A stretch of 64,000 nt of DNA from Rhynchopus sp. YZ270_cl-10 (taxonomy: Eukaryota; Euglenozoa; Diplonemea; Diplonemida; Diplonemidae). This document shows positions 55,603 through 64,000 of this stretch, piece by piece. The stretch covers positions 930,001-994,000 of the forward strand of contig OZ037875.1 in NCBI GenBank assembly GCA_964035575.1, written 5' to 3'. The stretch's first letter is position 1. Each line of letters starts with the position of its first letter. The notes under the pieces are model-generated. The model was not told the origin of the DNA. It searched no databases and worked only from the letters and a program-made list of their open reading frames with translations. A program made the translations under genes and the position numbers.

Positions 55603-56817
55603 ATGGAGGTGCACGTGACGTGTGTTCTGTCCGGTAATGTGCACATCGTGGAGGTGGAGGAAGGTGCGACGGTGCTGGACGTGAGGGAGCGTGTGGGGGA
55701 GGTGTTGCAACTGGGTGCACTGCCGCAGTTGTGGCAGCAGGGGGGTGAGGGCAGGGTGCTGCTGGGCGGCGACGGGGATGCTGTGTCTGGGACAGGGCTG
55801 TGCAGTGGCGACACGCTTCTTGCTGAGGTGCGGACGAAGGTGCCCAGAATCGAGGATGTCTCCGCAAGCTGGAAGAGTCCGCAGGACCTAGGCTACTGTG
55901 AGGACCACCTTGCGGCCTTGTCCCCTGGAGGACGCTACTGTCTGAAGTACTACAACTTCAACGACCCAGGGAAGCTCATCCAGAAAGACCTCGTCACCGG
56001 CACGTCCACCATCGTCGCACGCCTCGCACCGCACGAAGTCCCCACTGCAGTTGCGATGATATCGGAGCAACACTTCGCCTACCTGACCGACACGTCCGTC
56101 CACATCATGTCGACGGAGAGGACAGAGGAGCAGGTCTCCTTCACCCCTGCGCTTGACTGCTGCGGCAGGTTGCTCTCCATGACAGGCGCACCTGAGAGGG
56201 TTGTTGTTGGGTGCCGGTGCAGCGTCAGGGTGTTCAGCCTTGAAGGTGTGTGTCTGGCGCATGCGGAGGTGCCTGCCTTCCACGTGACGGTGTCGCCCTG
56301 TGCTCGGTGGGTTGCGTGCCTCCATAACGGCCTGAAGCTGCTCGACCTGGAGACGCTCTCTCTCGTCAAGGTGTTCGCCGTACCGGTGATGAATGTCAGC
56401 GGTGTTCGGAAGTACGCTCCTGCGTTCTCTCCGTGTTCGGGGTTGGTTGCTCACTCGTATAGTGATGTGGTGTATGTCTGTTCGGTTGAGGATGGACAAA
56501 TACGTCATCGCTTCAGTGGAACACACTATGCTGTTTCGTTCAGCACGTGTGGCGGCTATGTGCTGTCGTGTGAGGAGTGTGAAGGCCTGAAGCGTTATAA
56601 CTTGGCCACAGGCATCAGCGACATCATCCACAAGGAGGAGTGGACCATCTACTGGTTTGTGGTCTCGCGCAACATGAAGACTGTAGTCTTCAGTGACGTC
56701 AACGAGCTCTTCGTCAGAACCATCGGTTCCCCAGAAAGTACCCCAGCGTCCGTGCCAACGTCCGAAAGGCAGCACCCTCAGTCACAGTCTCGAGACAAGG
56801 GATGCCCATGTTGCTAG
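55603..56817 (+). CDS. A8: ubiquitin-like/beta-propeller protein, third copy of the A4 type
   Basis: 404 aa, identical in protein sequence to A4 and A7, tail GCPCC. It sits between B5 and B6 in a 5.26-kb duplication whose unit runs from the C-terminal coding region of one B gene through an A gene into the N-terminal region of the next B gene. Confidence 0.85.
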   Translation: MEVHVTCVLSGNVHIVEVEEGATVLDVRERVGEVLQLGALPQLWQQGGEGRVLLGGDGDAVSGTGLCSGDTLLAEVRTKVPRIEDVSASWKSPQDLGYCEDHLAALSPGGRYCLKYYNFNDPGKLIQKDLVTGTSTIVARLAPHEVPTAVAMISEQHFAYLTDTSVHIMSTERTEEQVSFTPALDCCGRLLSMTGAPERVVVGCRCSVRVFSLEGVCLAHAEVPAFHVTVSPCARWVACLHNGLKLLDLETLSLVKVFAVPVMNVSGVRKYAPAFSPCSGLVAHSYSDVVYVCSVEDGQIRHRFSGTHYAVSFSTCGGYVLSCEECEGLKRYNLATGISDIIHKEEWTIYWFVVSRNMKTVVFSDVNELFVRTIGSPESTPASVPTSERQHPQSQSRDKGCPCC

Positions 56818-56889
56818 AGAGAGACGTGTATTTTCCTGTTTGAGGTGTTTGCCTTTCTCTTTCTCTTTCTTTTCCCTTAAAAGTTCAAG

Positions 56890-56933
56890 GGTGACCAAGC
56901 AGAGGCTTAGGTACATCTTCTTTGCTCGACAAT
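56890..56933 (+). repeat. Hairpin motif after A8
   Basis: Same motif, 73 nt past the stop. Confidence 0.7.
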
Positions 56934-57172
56934 AGCAACTTTGACGGAAGGTGCACTGGGTACTGCGTACTGGGTCGAGAGTGCCCTGTACATTGTCTCA
57001 GGGGCAGTGAGGTAGTTGGGGTTTTGTGTTCTCTTTGGTTTTGCATTAACTTGGGCCGTGAGTGCCTCTGGTTGCGCAGTCGATCCGTGAGCGATTGAAA
57101 CAGGAGAAAGAACGGGTGCACCGAAACATCGGTGGAGTTTGCTCGTGTGTGTGTGTGTGTTGCTGTGTGCGT

Positions 57173-57294
57173 ACTCATTTCTCTCGTTCCCCCCATGTCC
57201 CCCATTTCTCCCATTTGAGGTAGCCAGGTGCACAACTTTTACCCCCTCTACCTTTCGTGTAGTATTTCCTCATACCAAGCAACCTCACCTGCGA
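57173..57294 (+). promoter_or_regulatory. Shared upstream block before B6
   Basis: Same sequence as the block before B5. Confidence 0.55.
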
Positions 57295-57469
57295 GTGTCT
57301 CCCAGTCTCTCTCTCTGTCTCTTCCCCCCCTCCCCAATCTCGCCCTGTTTTACTTTCGCATACATTTCGTCGATTCCTGCACCAAACGCAACCCACTTCG
57401 CACCAGAGCTACACAACAACGCTCCTCCCCTTTCCCCTTTCCCCCTCCTCCTCTCCTCCTCCCTTCCAA

Positions 57470-60358
57470 ATGGAGTACTTCCAAAGCACCGCAGTGCAGC
57501 GCAGCCTGCGCGAGGTGAAGAAGGTGCTCGCCTCGGCACGCCACCCTCTCCCTGCAGATGAAGTGGCACACAGCTATGCAGCAAAGTACACGCTTGTCGA
57601 GGACGCGGTTGGGGCAGGCGTTTCGAGTCAACTTCTTGCGCTTGAGGCGCTTGGTTTGGACCACACCGCCTTGGAACATCTGACCAACGCAGCCACCTCA
57701 GCGAAGACCGTCACCCTCCAGCTCCACAGCACCGAGACCTGCACACTTACCCGCACCGCGAAACGAGACATTGACCCTGCCTCCTGCACTACCCCCGCAA
57801 AGATCATCTCCCGGCAGGTCCACACCATCGAAGAGCACTTCTGGGGGATAAATATTTGCTACGAAATCCGTGCCGCCGTCGGGCACAACGAGGAGAGCGT
57901 GGTCCTGCAGAAGGGGAATTTGGTGACGGAGGTGAAGACTGCGACTGAGGAGCGTCCGAAGCCTTCGGTGCATGTGGTTGATGGGGTGGAAGCGGATCTG
58001 ACCTGGATGCTGTTGCAGAAGAGAGAAGGAGGGGAGGGTGCGGTTAAGAACGTTGTCTTCAGCATCAACCGCGATGCATTAGCTTGCCACACACCGCGCA
58101 GAAATGCAGAAGTTGATGCAGCAGTGCGCTGTGCACGTGATCTCTGCACCTGGGGCAGGGAGGTCGTGAAATATTTCGACACGCTTTTCACGTTCGAAAC
58201 ACAACACACAACACCGTTGTTGGAAACCGCGAATTTATTTGAGGGTGGCATATTTATTCCGGTTTTGCCTCTATTCCACACTGAGGACTCTCAAGCAGTG
58301 TCTCTGTCACAACCTGAGGTGACAACCCTTGGGGACATAGTGCGTTTACTGGAGCACGAAAGGGAAGGGATGGACACTGCGTTGGCGAGAGCGGACACAC
58401 AGCTTGAGGCTGGGACGGGTATTGTTTGTCCCGCCTCTGGACGTATTGTTGTTGCGGTGCGGCATCTGTGCGAGGTGGGGGCAGCGGTTGAAGGGGCAGT
58501 GGACTATGTGGAGGCGCTTCTGAGACACCAGCTTGTGGCTGCTGTGGGGCACGAGGTGACGGCAGACGACTTTGCAGAATGCATGCAACACCATTTGAGC
58601 AGGGTTGTGCATCATGAGTACCTTCCTAAGGGCTGCAGCCATCGCGTTCGTCGCAATGGGTATCATCCGGAAGGGTGTTTCTCTCTGGAAGTTGCTGCCG
58701 GCTCTGGCAGTTCTGGTGGCGCACCCATTCTCACTGCAGTGCGCAAGCTGCATGCCAGCGAGACCACGCCTATGCGTTTTGCGTTAAACGCGACAGTCGA
58801 TCTGACGCTGCACGGAGAGCGTTTTGTGCACACCCATTTGTGCCATAAGTTCTCCACGGAGGCCATGCCGGCGCTGCAGGTCTGTGCGCGGGCCCAGCAT
58901 TTCAGTGGTTTTGTGCTAATGGTAGGGACCATAGGGGGTCCAGGGCTGTTCCTCCCAAAGCATGCAGTGTATGTGAAGGACGGCGACGAAGTGTTGATGC
59001 CGTTGCTGTTGGAGCAGATCCCTTCGGCGAAGGAGTTTCGCGACGCGATTGAGTCGCTCTCACCCGCACAGCAGCGCTTTGCGCGGGCATACCGTGCACT
59101 GCAGATGGAAGCGACCCTCTTCGGCATCTGCGTGGTGCAGGTCAAGCCGCTTCTTGAGCGTGCCCTGAACCTCCCGGAGGGGAGCCTCACCCAGGAGATC
59201 GCCCTCACGCAGGCTGCGCTACAGCTGCTAACAACCAACGGTATACCGTGCGACCAGCTTGCTTACCAGAACGATGGCCTCGATGCTGACGACACAATAC
59301 CCGCATCGCAAAAGGTGGCTGCAGTGCAACACCATGTTGCTGTGATGCAGGAGATGATACAGACTATGAAGGACGAACAGCTGGAGGCAGAGGAGAAAAA
59401 ACGGAAGTCACGCCTTGCGAAGAAAGCCGAGGAGGCAGCGAGGGCCGCAGCGGAGTCAGCAGCGTTGGCAAAGGCACAGGCGGAAGCGGAAGTGAAAATG
59501 AAACGCGGGTCGGAATTTATGATGCTTGGCGAGTTCCGCAATGATCTGCAGGAGACAATGAATCAGAATATCTGTGGCGTTCTTGAACGAGGAGAGCGAC
59601 TCGACTCCCTCGTAGAAGCCTCGCAAGACCTTCAGGCATCCAGCAAACAGTTCTATAAAGCTGCAGCGCCGAAGCAGGGCATCATTGGACGCTTCTTTGC
59701 CGCAAAGGGCACCTCAGCCTCAAGCGCGCCGCCACAGCAGAAATGCCCCGCCTCAGGACCACTCGGTATGAGTGAGGGTGTCAGGCCCATCGCTGTCTCA
59801 GCGAAGTCCGCACCCCCAAAGCCTCAGACAGGTGGCGGAGCAAAGTGCGCACCACCACAGCCCACGCCAGCCGTAAAGGAGACTGCCAAGACGGAGACTA
59901 CGCCAGACAGCACAGAACACAGCCTGGAGGAGAGATGTGCTTCAGAGGCGTATGATGTGAGCAGGCTGCCGCAGGTGTTGGAGGCGGCATTTGAGGGTGG
60001 TGGTGGTGGTGGTACGGTGCGCCCGACTGTCGTGAAGGTTGCGGGGAATTGGAGTCGGAGGAGGAAGGAGACAATCCTGAGTCCGTACAGCGAGGCGGGG
60101 ATTAGTGTGGATGTGCAGAAGGGGGAGAAGGACAGTGCTCTCGAGCTGCTTGATGCATTGACGCGGTCGGGTGCGCTCGAGCCGGAGCATGCCACCGTTC
60201 ACGTGATAGTGGCCGCAACGCACTGCTTCGATAAAACGCTCATAGATTGTGTCGTCCAAGACAACCTCAACCCCATAGCATCCGTCGAGGCCTCGTCTCT
60301 CGCAGCGATTGCCGCAGTGCACAATGTGTCTGTGGAGGAAGTGCTCAGAACCCAATAG
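57470..60358 (+). CDS. B6: B-family protein with coiled linker (single exon)
   Basis: 962 aa, no introns. After the common N-terminal region the linker begins KKRKSRLAKKAEEAARAAAE, an Ala/Lys/Glu helix, continues through NDLQETMNQNICGVLERGER, and then converges on the B1 sequence SLVEASQDLQASSKQF. The PIP-box consensus QGIIGRFF lies at residues 736-743 (59675-59698). The C-terminal region differs from the others by single residues (for example SVDVQKG). It is the last gene of the array: downstream sequence departs from the other copies at about 60385 and no A gene follows closely. Confidence 0.85.
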   Translation: MEYFQSTAVQRSLREVKKVLASARHPLPADEVAHSYAAKYTLVEDAVGAGVSSQLLALEALGLDHTALEHLTNAATSAKTVTLQLHSTETCTLTRTAKRDIDPASCTTPAKIISRQVHTIEEHFWGINICYEIRAAVGHNEESVVLQKGNLVTEVKTATEERPKPSVHVVDGVEADLTWMLLQKREGGEGAVKNVVFSINRDALACHTPRRNAEVDAAVRCARDLCTWGREVVKYFDTLFTFETQHTTPLLETANLFEGGIFIPVLPLFHTEDSQAVSLSQPEVTTLGDIVRLLEHEREGMDTALARADTQLEAGTGIVCPASGRIVVAVRHLCEVGAAVEGAVDYVEALLRHQLVAAVGHEVTADDFAECMQHHLSRVVHHEYLPKGCSHRVRRNGYHPEGCFSLEVAAGSGSSGGAPILTAVRKLHASETTPMRFALNATVDLTLHGERFVHTHLCHKFSTEAMPALQVCARAQHFSGFVLMVGTIGGPGLFLPKHAVYVKDGDEVLMPLLLEQIPSAKEFRDAIESLSPAQQRFARAYRALQMEATLFGICVVQVKPLLERALNLPEGSLTQEIALTQAALQLLTTNGIPCDQLAYQNDGLDADDTIPASQKVAAVQHHVAVMQEMIQTMKDEQLEAEEKKRKSRLAKKAEEAARAAAESAALAKAQAEAEVKMKRGSEFMMLGEFRNDLQETMNQNICGVLERGERLDSLVEASQDLQASSKQFYKAAAPKQGIIGRFFAAKGTSASSAPPQQKCPASGPLGMSEGVRPIAVSAKSAPPKPQTGGGAKCAPPQPTPAVKETAKTETTPDSTEHSLEERCASEAYDVSRLPQVLEAAFEGGGGGGTVRPTVVKVAGNWSRRRKETILSPYSEAGISVDVQKGEKDSALELLDALTRSGALEPEHATVHVIVAATHCFDKTLIDCVVQDNLNPIASVEASSLAAIAAVHNVSVEEVLRTQ

Positions 60359-60385
60359 CGTGGAAATTTCAGGTAGACCAGAGAA

Positions 60386-61267
60386 AAAAGAAAGGTGTTG
60401 CGAAACTGTGCACTGAACCCTTTGCATATTTACAAAAGATTTTTTTTTATATAAAAGCGCCTTCTGTAGTGTGTAGGAACCCTACATCAAAGGTGCCTTT
60501 TTTAACTTGCACTTCATCCAGGGGCTGGCATCGTACGTGGGTCAGTCGGAGGTGCCTGCATCAATAACCATAGTTTTTATTTTTCTGTATACCTGCTTAC
60601 AGCTTCCCTGTAAACCACTCCCATGCGCATCACTCCGGGGTTCGATAACCCGCGGAGTGTCAGTGCCTGTGTCCCAGACGGCGTTTGCACTATCAACTTC
60701 ACTTTTTTGCGCTGTGCTCTTTTTGAGTTGTGCAAGGTTCTTTTATTAAACGGCGTCGTAACTGTTTTCAACCCAAAAGGAGAGATTTTCTAGAAGGGCT
60801 ACACTAAAGAGGTTTAGTTGCCTCTGGCGAACTTTTTAATTTATTTTCATACATTGCAAGAGAGAGGCCACCCCTCGGTGTATCTAGCGTACCGAGGGAT
60901 AAAAAAGGGGTGCTTTTTTGAAGGTTGATTTTGGTAGTAATGAGCAAATGACAACAAAAAAATGAAAAAAGTGTGTCGCCAGAGTTTCTCGCTCATCTCT
61001 CTTGGGGGGGTGGGGTGTGTCCTAGCCTGCTCGTGACATTTTGCGTCTTACCCGTCGTTTTGGTGGAAATTGTCGAGGGTGGCCACCACCTAACAAAGTT
61101 CTGTTGATGATCAACTCTTTTGAAAAATAAGGAGGGTTTTATTTGGGTAAAGTGTGTACTAAATATTCTGTGTTATATTTTTTACTGCAATACGCTCCCA
61201 CCTGACTACCTGGGCCGTGAAGAGGAAACCTCTTTGAGCCAAAGTTTGAGGCCAAAAAAAAACCCCC
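60386..61267. other. Spacer after the array
   Basis: Contains motif M2 (60526-60572) and the TTTGCACTATCAACTT word (60684-60699). No coding segment was recognised. Confidence 0.6.
60526..60572 (+). repeat. Dispersed motif M2, copy 2
   Basis: GGCATCGTACGTGGGTCAGT followed by CGGAGGTGCCTGCATCAATA. Confidence 0.6.
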
Positions 61268-61382
61268 TCTCAACGTAGACCGCGAAATGGAAGTAAGCTG
61301 GGCGGAGGGTGGGCGTGGCGTGGATATATTCTGTTGCGACACGTGATTATTCCAAGTTTTCAAAAAAAAAAAAAAAAAAAAA
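61268..61382 (+). repeat. Dispersed repeat R1, copy 2
   Basis: Nearly identical to 3943-4050, again ending in poly-A and followed by a hairpin motif. Confidence 0.75.
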
Positions 61383-61460
61383 CGCATCGTGTCAGTCATC
61401 CAGTGCCCACCTACTAACAGGGCATTAGGTCTTCAATTCCCCTTAGAACTCTCTTTTTCA

Positions 61461-61503
61461 GGCGACTAAGCACAAAAGGTTGTTGCCATCTTACCAACTT
61501 TTT
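61461..61503 (+). repeat. Dispersed hairpin motif near A9 (diverged)
   Basis: GGCGACTAAGCACAAAAGGT..CATCTTACCAACTT; only part of the stem is kept. Confidence 0.4.
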
Positions 61504-61552
61504 CTCCCAATTTCCCCCCCCCCCCCCCCCATTTTTTTGTGCTTTGCATCCG

Positions 61553-61597
61553 GGGCTGGCATTGGTGGGTCAGTCGGAGGTTTGCATCAATAACTAC
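61553..61597 (+). repeat. Dispersed motif M2, copy 3
   Basis: GGCTGGCATTGGTGGGTCAG followed by TCGGAGGTTTGCATCAATAA. Confidence 0.6.
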
Positions 61598-61821
61598 CAC
61601 TCGTTTTCCTTCTTTTTTTCCCTTTCTTTTACCTATCTTGCACACAACGTAATACCAAGACCCCCTTTCCCCCTCACCATTTCCCAACTCTCTTCGGAAT
61701 TATTGTACTTTCCCACACATTTTTTCACACCATAGAGTGAACCTCAACGGGATGCACCTGGTGTACAGTACACTTCTGTCTTCTACATCATTGTACAGGT
61801 CTACACAATAAGCGAACACAT

Positions 61822-62952
61822 ATGGATGTGGAGATTGTGCTGCGGGAGACGGGGGAGCGCATTGTGGTGGAGGTAGTGGAGGAGGACGCGTCTGTGGGGT
61901 GGCTTTGCGAGAAGGTGAGGGAGCACGTTGTAGCGTTGTCGCCAACGACGGATGAGAATGCCTTTGAGATACGCATGGCAGGCGTGGATGGGTGCGTGCT
62001 TGATGTTGACGAGCGGGTGGCAGACGTGGATGTGAGCGGTGGGGTCCATGCCACCCAGCATCGCTCCTACCCCGTCGTGCCTGCCCCGGACTGCATTGCC
62101 ACCAAGCAGGGGGTCACCTATGCGCTGGGCATCTCGCCCTGCGGGAAGATGCTTCTCGTGCAGAGCGTGTGCACCATTATAGTCTACAGCACCGAAACCC
62201 TGAAAGAGTTTGCGAGCATGAACTACATCGCAGGCAAAGATGGCTGGAATATTGCGCAGATCTGTGTTTCGGATGTGCACGCTTTTGTGCAGGGGACAGG
62301 GCATATCGCAGTGTTCGACCTGAAGCGGTTCGAGCAGATGACACCGTTGCGTGGACACCATACCAAGGCTGTGACGGGGCTGGCGGTCTCGCCGGTGACG
62401 AACAAGCTGTTCAGCACCTCTGGGGAAGGTCGTGTGGAGGTGTGGGGGCTGGACACGCTGTGCCATGCTCAGAGCGTGGCGCTTGCTGCGAAGGACATCG
62501 CAGTGACGGATACGGCATACGGCGAGCGTCTCGTATGCGCTACGATGCGTGGTGTTGTCGTGAGCGACACACTGACGCTGACGGTCCTTGCAACACTGAC
62601 GCAGCCGTGGGTGCGCATGGTCTTCGCATACGGAGGCCTTGTCATTGCGACGAGCCAGTCCTCGGTGATATGGAACCTGAGCACAATGGAGAAAACTGAC
62701 AGCACCCGTTCCCCCCTCTGCGGCAAGCCCGCTATATCAACCTGCGGACAGTACATGTACACCAGCGACACAGAACATAGAACAGAAGTTACTGTGCGCT
62801 CCATCGCCACCCAAGAGGTCCTCGATGTCATCGAGTTGGACACGCCCTGGTCCCTGCAGGCTATGGTCATGTCCCCATGTGGGCGGTATGTCTACTTCTG
62901 CATGAGGTATGGCTCTGTCTACGTGCGCCACGCCTACGGTGTCGATGCATGA
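61822..62952 (+). CDS. A9: divergent ubiquitin-like/WD40 propeller protein
   Basis: 376 aa, ATG at 61822 directly before the ubiquitin-like start MDVEIVLRETGERIVVEV. Residues 1 to about 75 repeat the A-family beta-grasp pattern. The propeller is less eroded than in the tandem copies: residues about 178-212 form a clear WD40 repeat (GHHTKAVTGLAVSP, then LFSTSGEGRVEVWGL). The blade phrases ISPCGKMLL, ISTCGQYMY and MSPCGRYVY match the SPCxxxV pattern of A1-A8. There is no C-terminal CxCC (it ends YGVDA) and no shared upstream block. It is best read as a distant paralogue outside the homogenised array, and it supports calling the A genes propellers. Confidence 0.85.
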   Translation: MDVEIVLRETGERIVVEVVEEDASVGWLCEKVREHVVALSPTTDENAFEIRMAGVDGCVLDVDERVADVDVSGGVHATQHRSYPVVPAPDCIATKQGVTYALGISPCGKMLLVQSVCTIIVYSTETLKEFASMNYIAGKDGWNIAQICVSDVHAFVQGTGHIAVFDLKRFEQMTPLRGHHTKAVTGLAVSPVTNKLFSTSGEGRVEVWGLDTLCHAQSVALAAKDIAVTDTAYGERLVCATMRGVVVSDTLTLTVLATLTQPWVRMVFAYGGLVIATSQSSVIWNLSTMEKTDSTRSPLCGKPAISTCGQYMYTSDTEHRTEVTVRSIATQEVLDVIELDTPWSLQAMVMSPCGRYVYFCMRYGSVYVRHAYGVDA

Positions 62953-63557
62953 GGATTGCGGCGTAAAATAATGCGGGGAGACCACGAACGTTTATTCTTG
63001 TTGATTTTGTTTTGTTTTGTTTCTTTTTTTTTTTTTTGTTGATAAATTGTTGGAGTAGTGTAGTTGCCTCTGGTTGTGTTGCCACAGTTGTGCAAATATC
63101 CACTTTCCAATAGTCCACTCACTTTTTTGAGTTACTTTTTGCTTTTGGATGCTTCAACGACTCCCCTTCCGGACACAACTGTGTAGGAATGATAGGTTGA
63201 GTGAGGGACGGTCTAACCTTGTGCCCTCGGCATCTTTTATATTTTTCTGTTTTTTTTATTGTGTTCATTTGCAGCGTAAATAATATTTTTGACGACAAAG
63301 ATAATAAAGTGCCCGAAAACTTGAAAGTCGGGTAAAAAGGGTACCTGGTGCCGGTTTGGAAATTCAAAAAGAATGTTGGCAATTTATTTTTTGAAATCGC
63401 AAGCCGTTGAGCACCTGTATTGTTGACATAACCAAATAACTATAGTGGAGTTCATCCTCGGGTGTCTACACTAATACAACCAAGTTTTCAAAATAACAAA
63501 AAACAATAGAATTCTCATATTTTCAGTGTCAGTACTCGACTGCCCCCCCCCCCCCCC
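62953..63557. other. Spacer after A9
   Basis: AT-rich with homopolymers, ending in a poly-C run of about 15 bases. No gene was recognised. Confidence 0.6.
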
Positions 63558-64000
63558 TAGGTGGGGGCAAAACCCCTATTTTTTTGAGGCATTTCGATTT
63601 TTTTGGATTTACGTGCAAAGTACCCGCAAACCACCGAAAATTTCGGGTCAGAGATGGTTTTGGGGTGTGGTTTGGGGGTGTTCTATAGGTGAGACACCCC
63701 AGAGATCCAAAAAAATGGAAAAAAATAGCAAAAATAGACCATTTTGGCCGTTTGGGCCATTTTGGTCAAAATGGCCATTTTTGACCAATATTTCAAAAAA
63801 AAAAGCAAAAATTTGTCATCATTAGGCCTGTCTGGGCACAAATATGCCCCAAAAATGTCCCGCGAGTCCATTCCGACCTGTTTTGAACACATTTATCGCC
63901 TTTTTTGGTGTTTTTTTGGTGTTTTGAGGTCAAAAAAGATCCCCTGACTATCCCCTGGCAGCCCTGGGCCGCGACTTGCGCCCTGCTTTTGGACCCCCTC
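63558..64000. mobile_element. Partial inverted-repeat element related to T2 (runs off the window)
   Basis: Starts at TAGGTGGGGGC after poly-C. Its interior (about 63830-63960) is homologous, in inverted orientation, to about 20150-20275 inside T2, with shared words such as GAGTCCATTCC and GGTGTTTTTTTGGTG. The last bases read GGACCCCC, the T2 terminal word. It is non-coding. Confidence 0.6.

Overview
This window is nuclear DNA of a microbial eukaryote. Coding regions are GC-rich and sit between AT-rich spacers full of homopolymer runs. Several genes are interrupted by short GT-AG introns with GTATG-type donors. TAA, TAG and TGA all end reading frames, so the standard genetic code fits. The lineage cannot be fixed from the sequence; a free-living flagellate or similar protist is a guess. 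No rRNA, tRNA or CRISPR array was seen.

Layout. (1) 1-5.1 kb: the 3' end of a protein kinase gene at the left edge, then spacer with a foldback element, small inverted repeats and four copies of a dispersed hairpin motif. (2) 5143-8469: one long gene for a secreted-then-membrane-anchored protein, with a signal peptide, a propeller-like ectodomain, a Thr/Pro/Glu stalk, about seven membrane segments and a low-complexity tail. (3) 8.5-13.3 kb: repeat-rich spacer, including an AGTACT palindrome array and a 1.5-kb hAT-like element with a perfect 8-bp target duplication. (4) 13.3-60.4 kb: a same-strand array in which two unrelated families alternate. Family A (8 copies, 404-407 aa) has a ubiquitin-like N-terminus, a degenerate beta-propeller and a C-terminal CxCC. 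Family B (6 copies, 934-1310 aa) has a nearly invariant N-terminal region of about 655 residues and an invariant C-terminal region of about 190 residues, with a different middle in each type. (5) 60.4-64 kb: spacer, a lone divergent A-type gene (61822-62952) and a truncated repeat element at the right edge.

The B middle is the striking part. In B2 and B4 it is a complete intron-containing kinesin motor. In B1 and B3 it is a four-exon coiled linker whose third intron holds two abutting TA-flanked inverted-repeat elements and long satellites. In B5 and B6 it is a short coiled linker. The motorless types carry a consensus PCNA-binding (PIP-box) motif that the kinesin type lacks. The repeating unit of the array is therefore [B C-terminus - A gene - B N-terminus], with variable cassettes between units.

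The array also contains an 18.3-18.5 kb tandem duplication (B1-A2-A3-B2-A4 repeated as B3-A5-A6-B4-A7). Diagnostic bases show that B3 is a crossover hybrid, B5-like at its 5' end and B1-like afterwards. A second, 5.26-kb duplication gave A8 and B6. A conserved block of about 130 bp precedes nearly every A and B gene, suggesting joint expression. The functions of A and B are not known to me; a membrane- or cytoskeleton-associated role is an inference from the lipidation-type tail and the motor.
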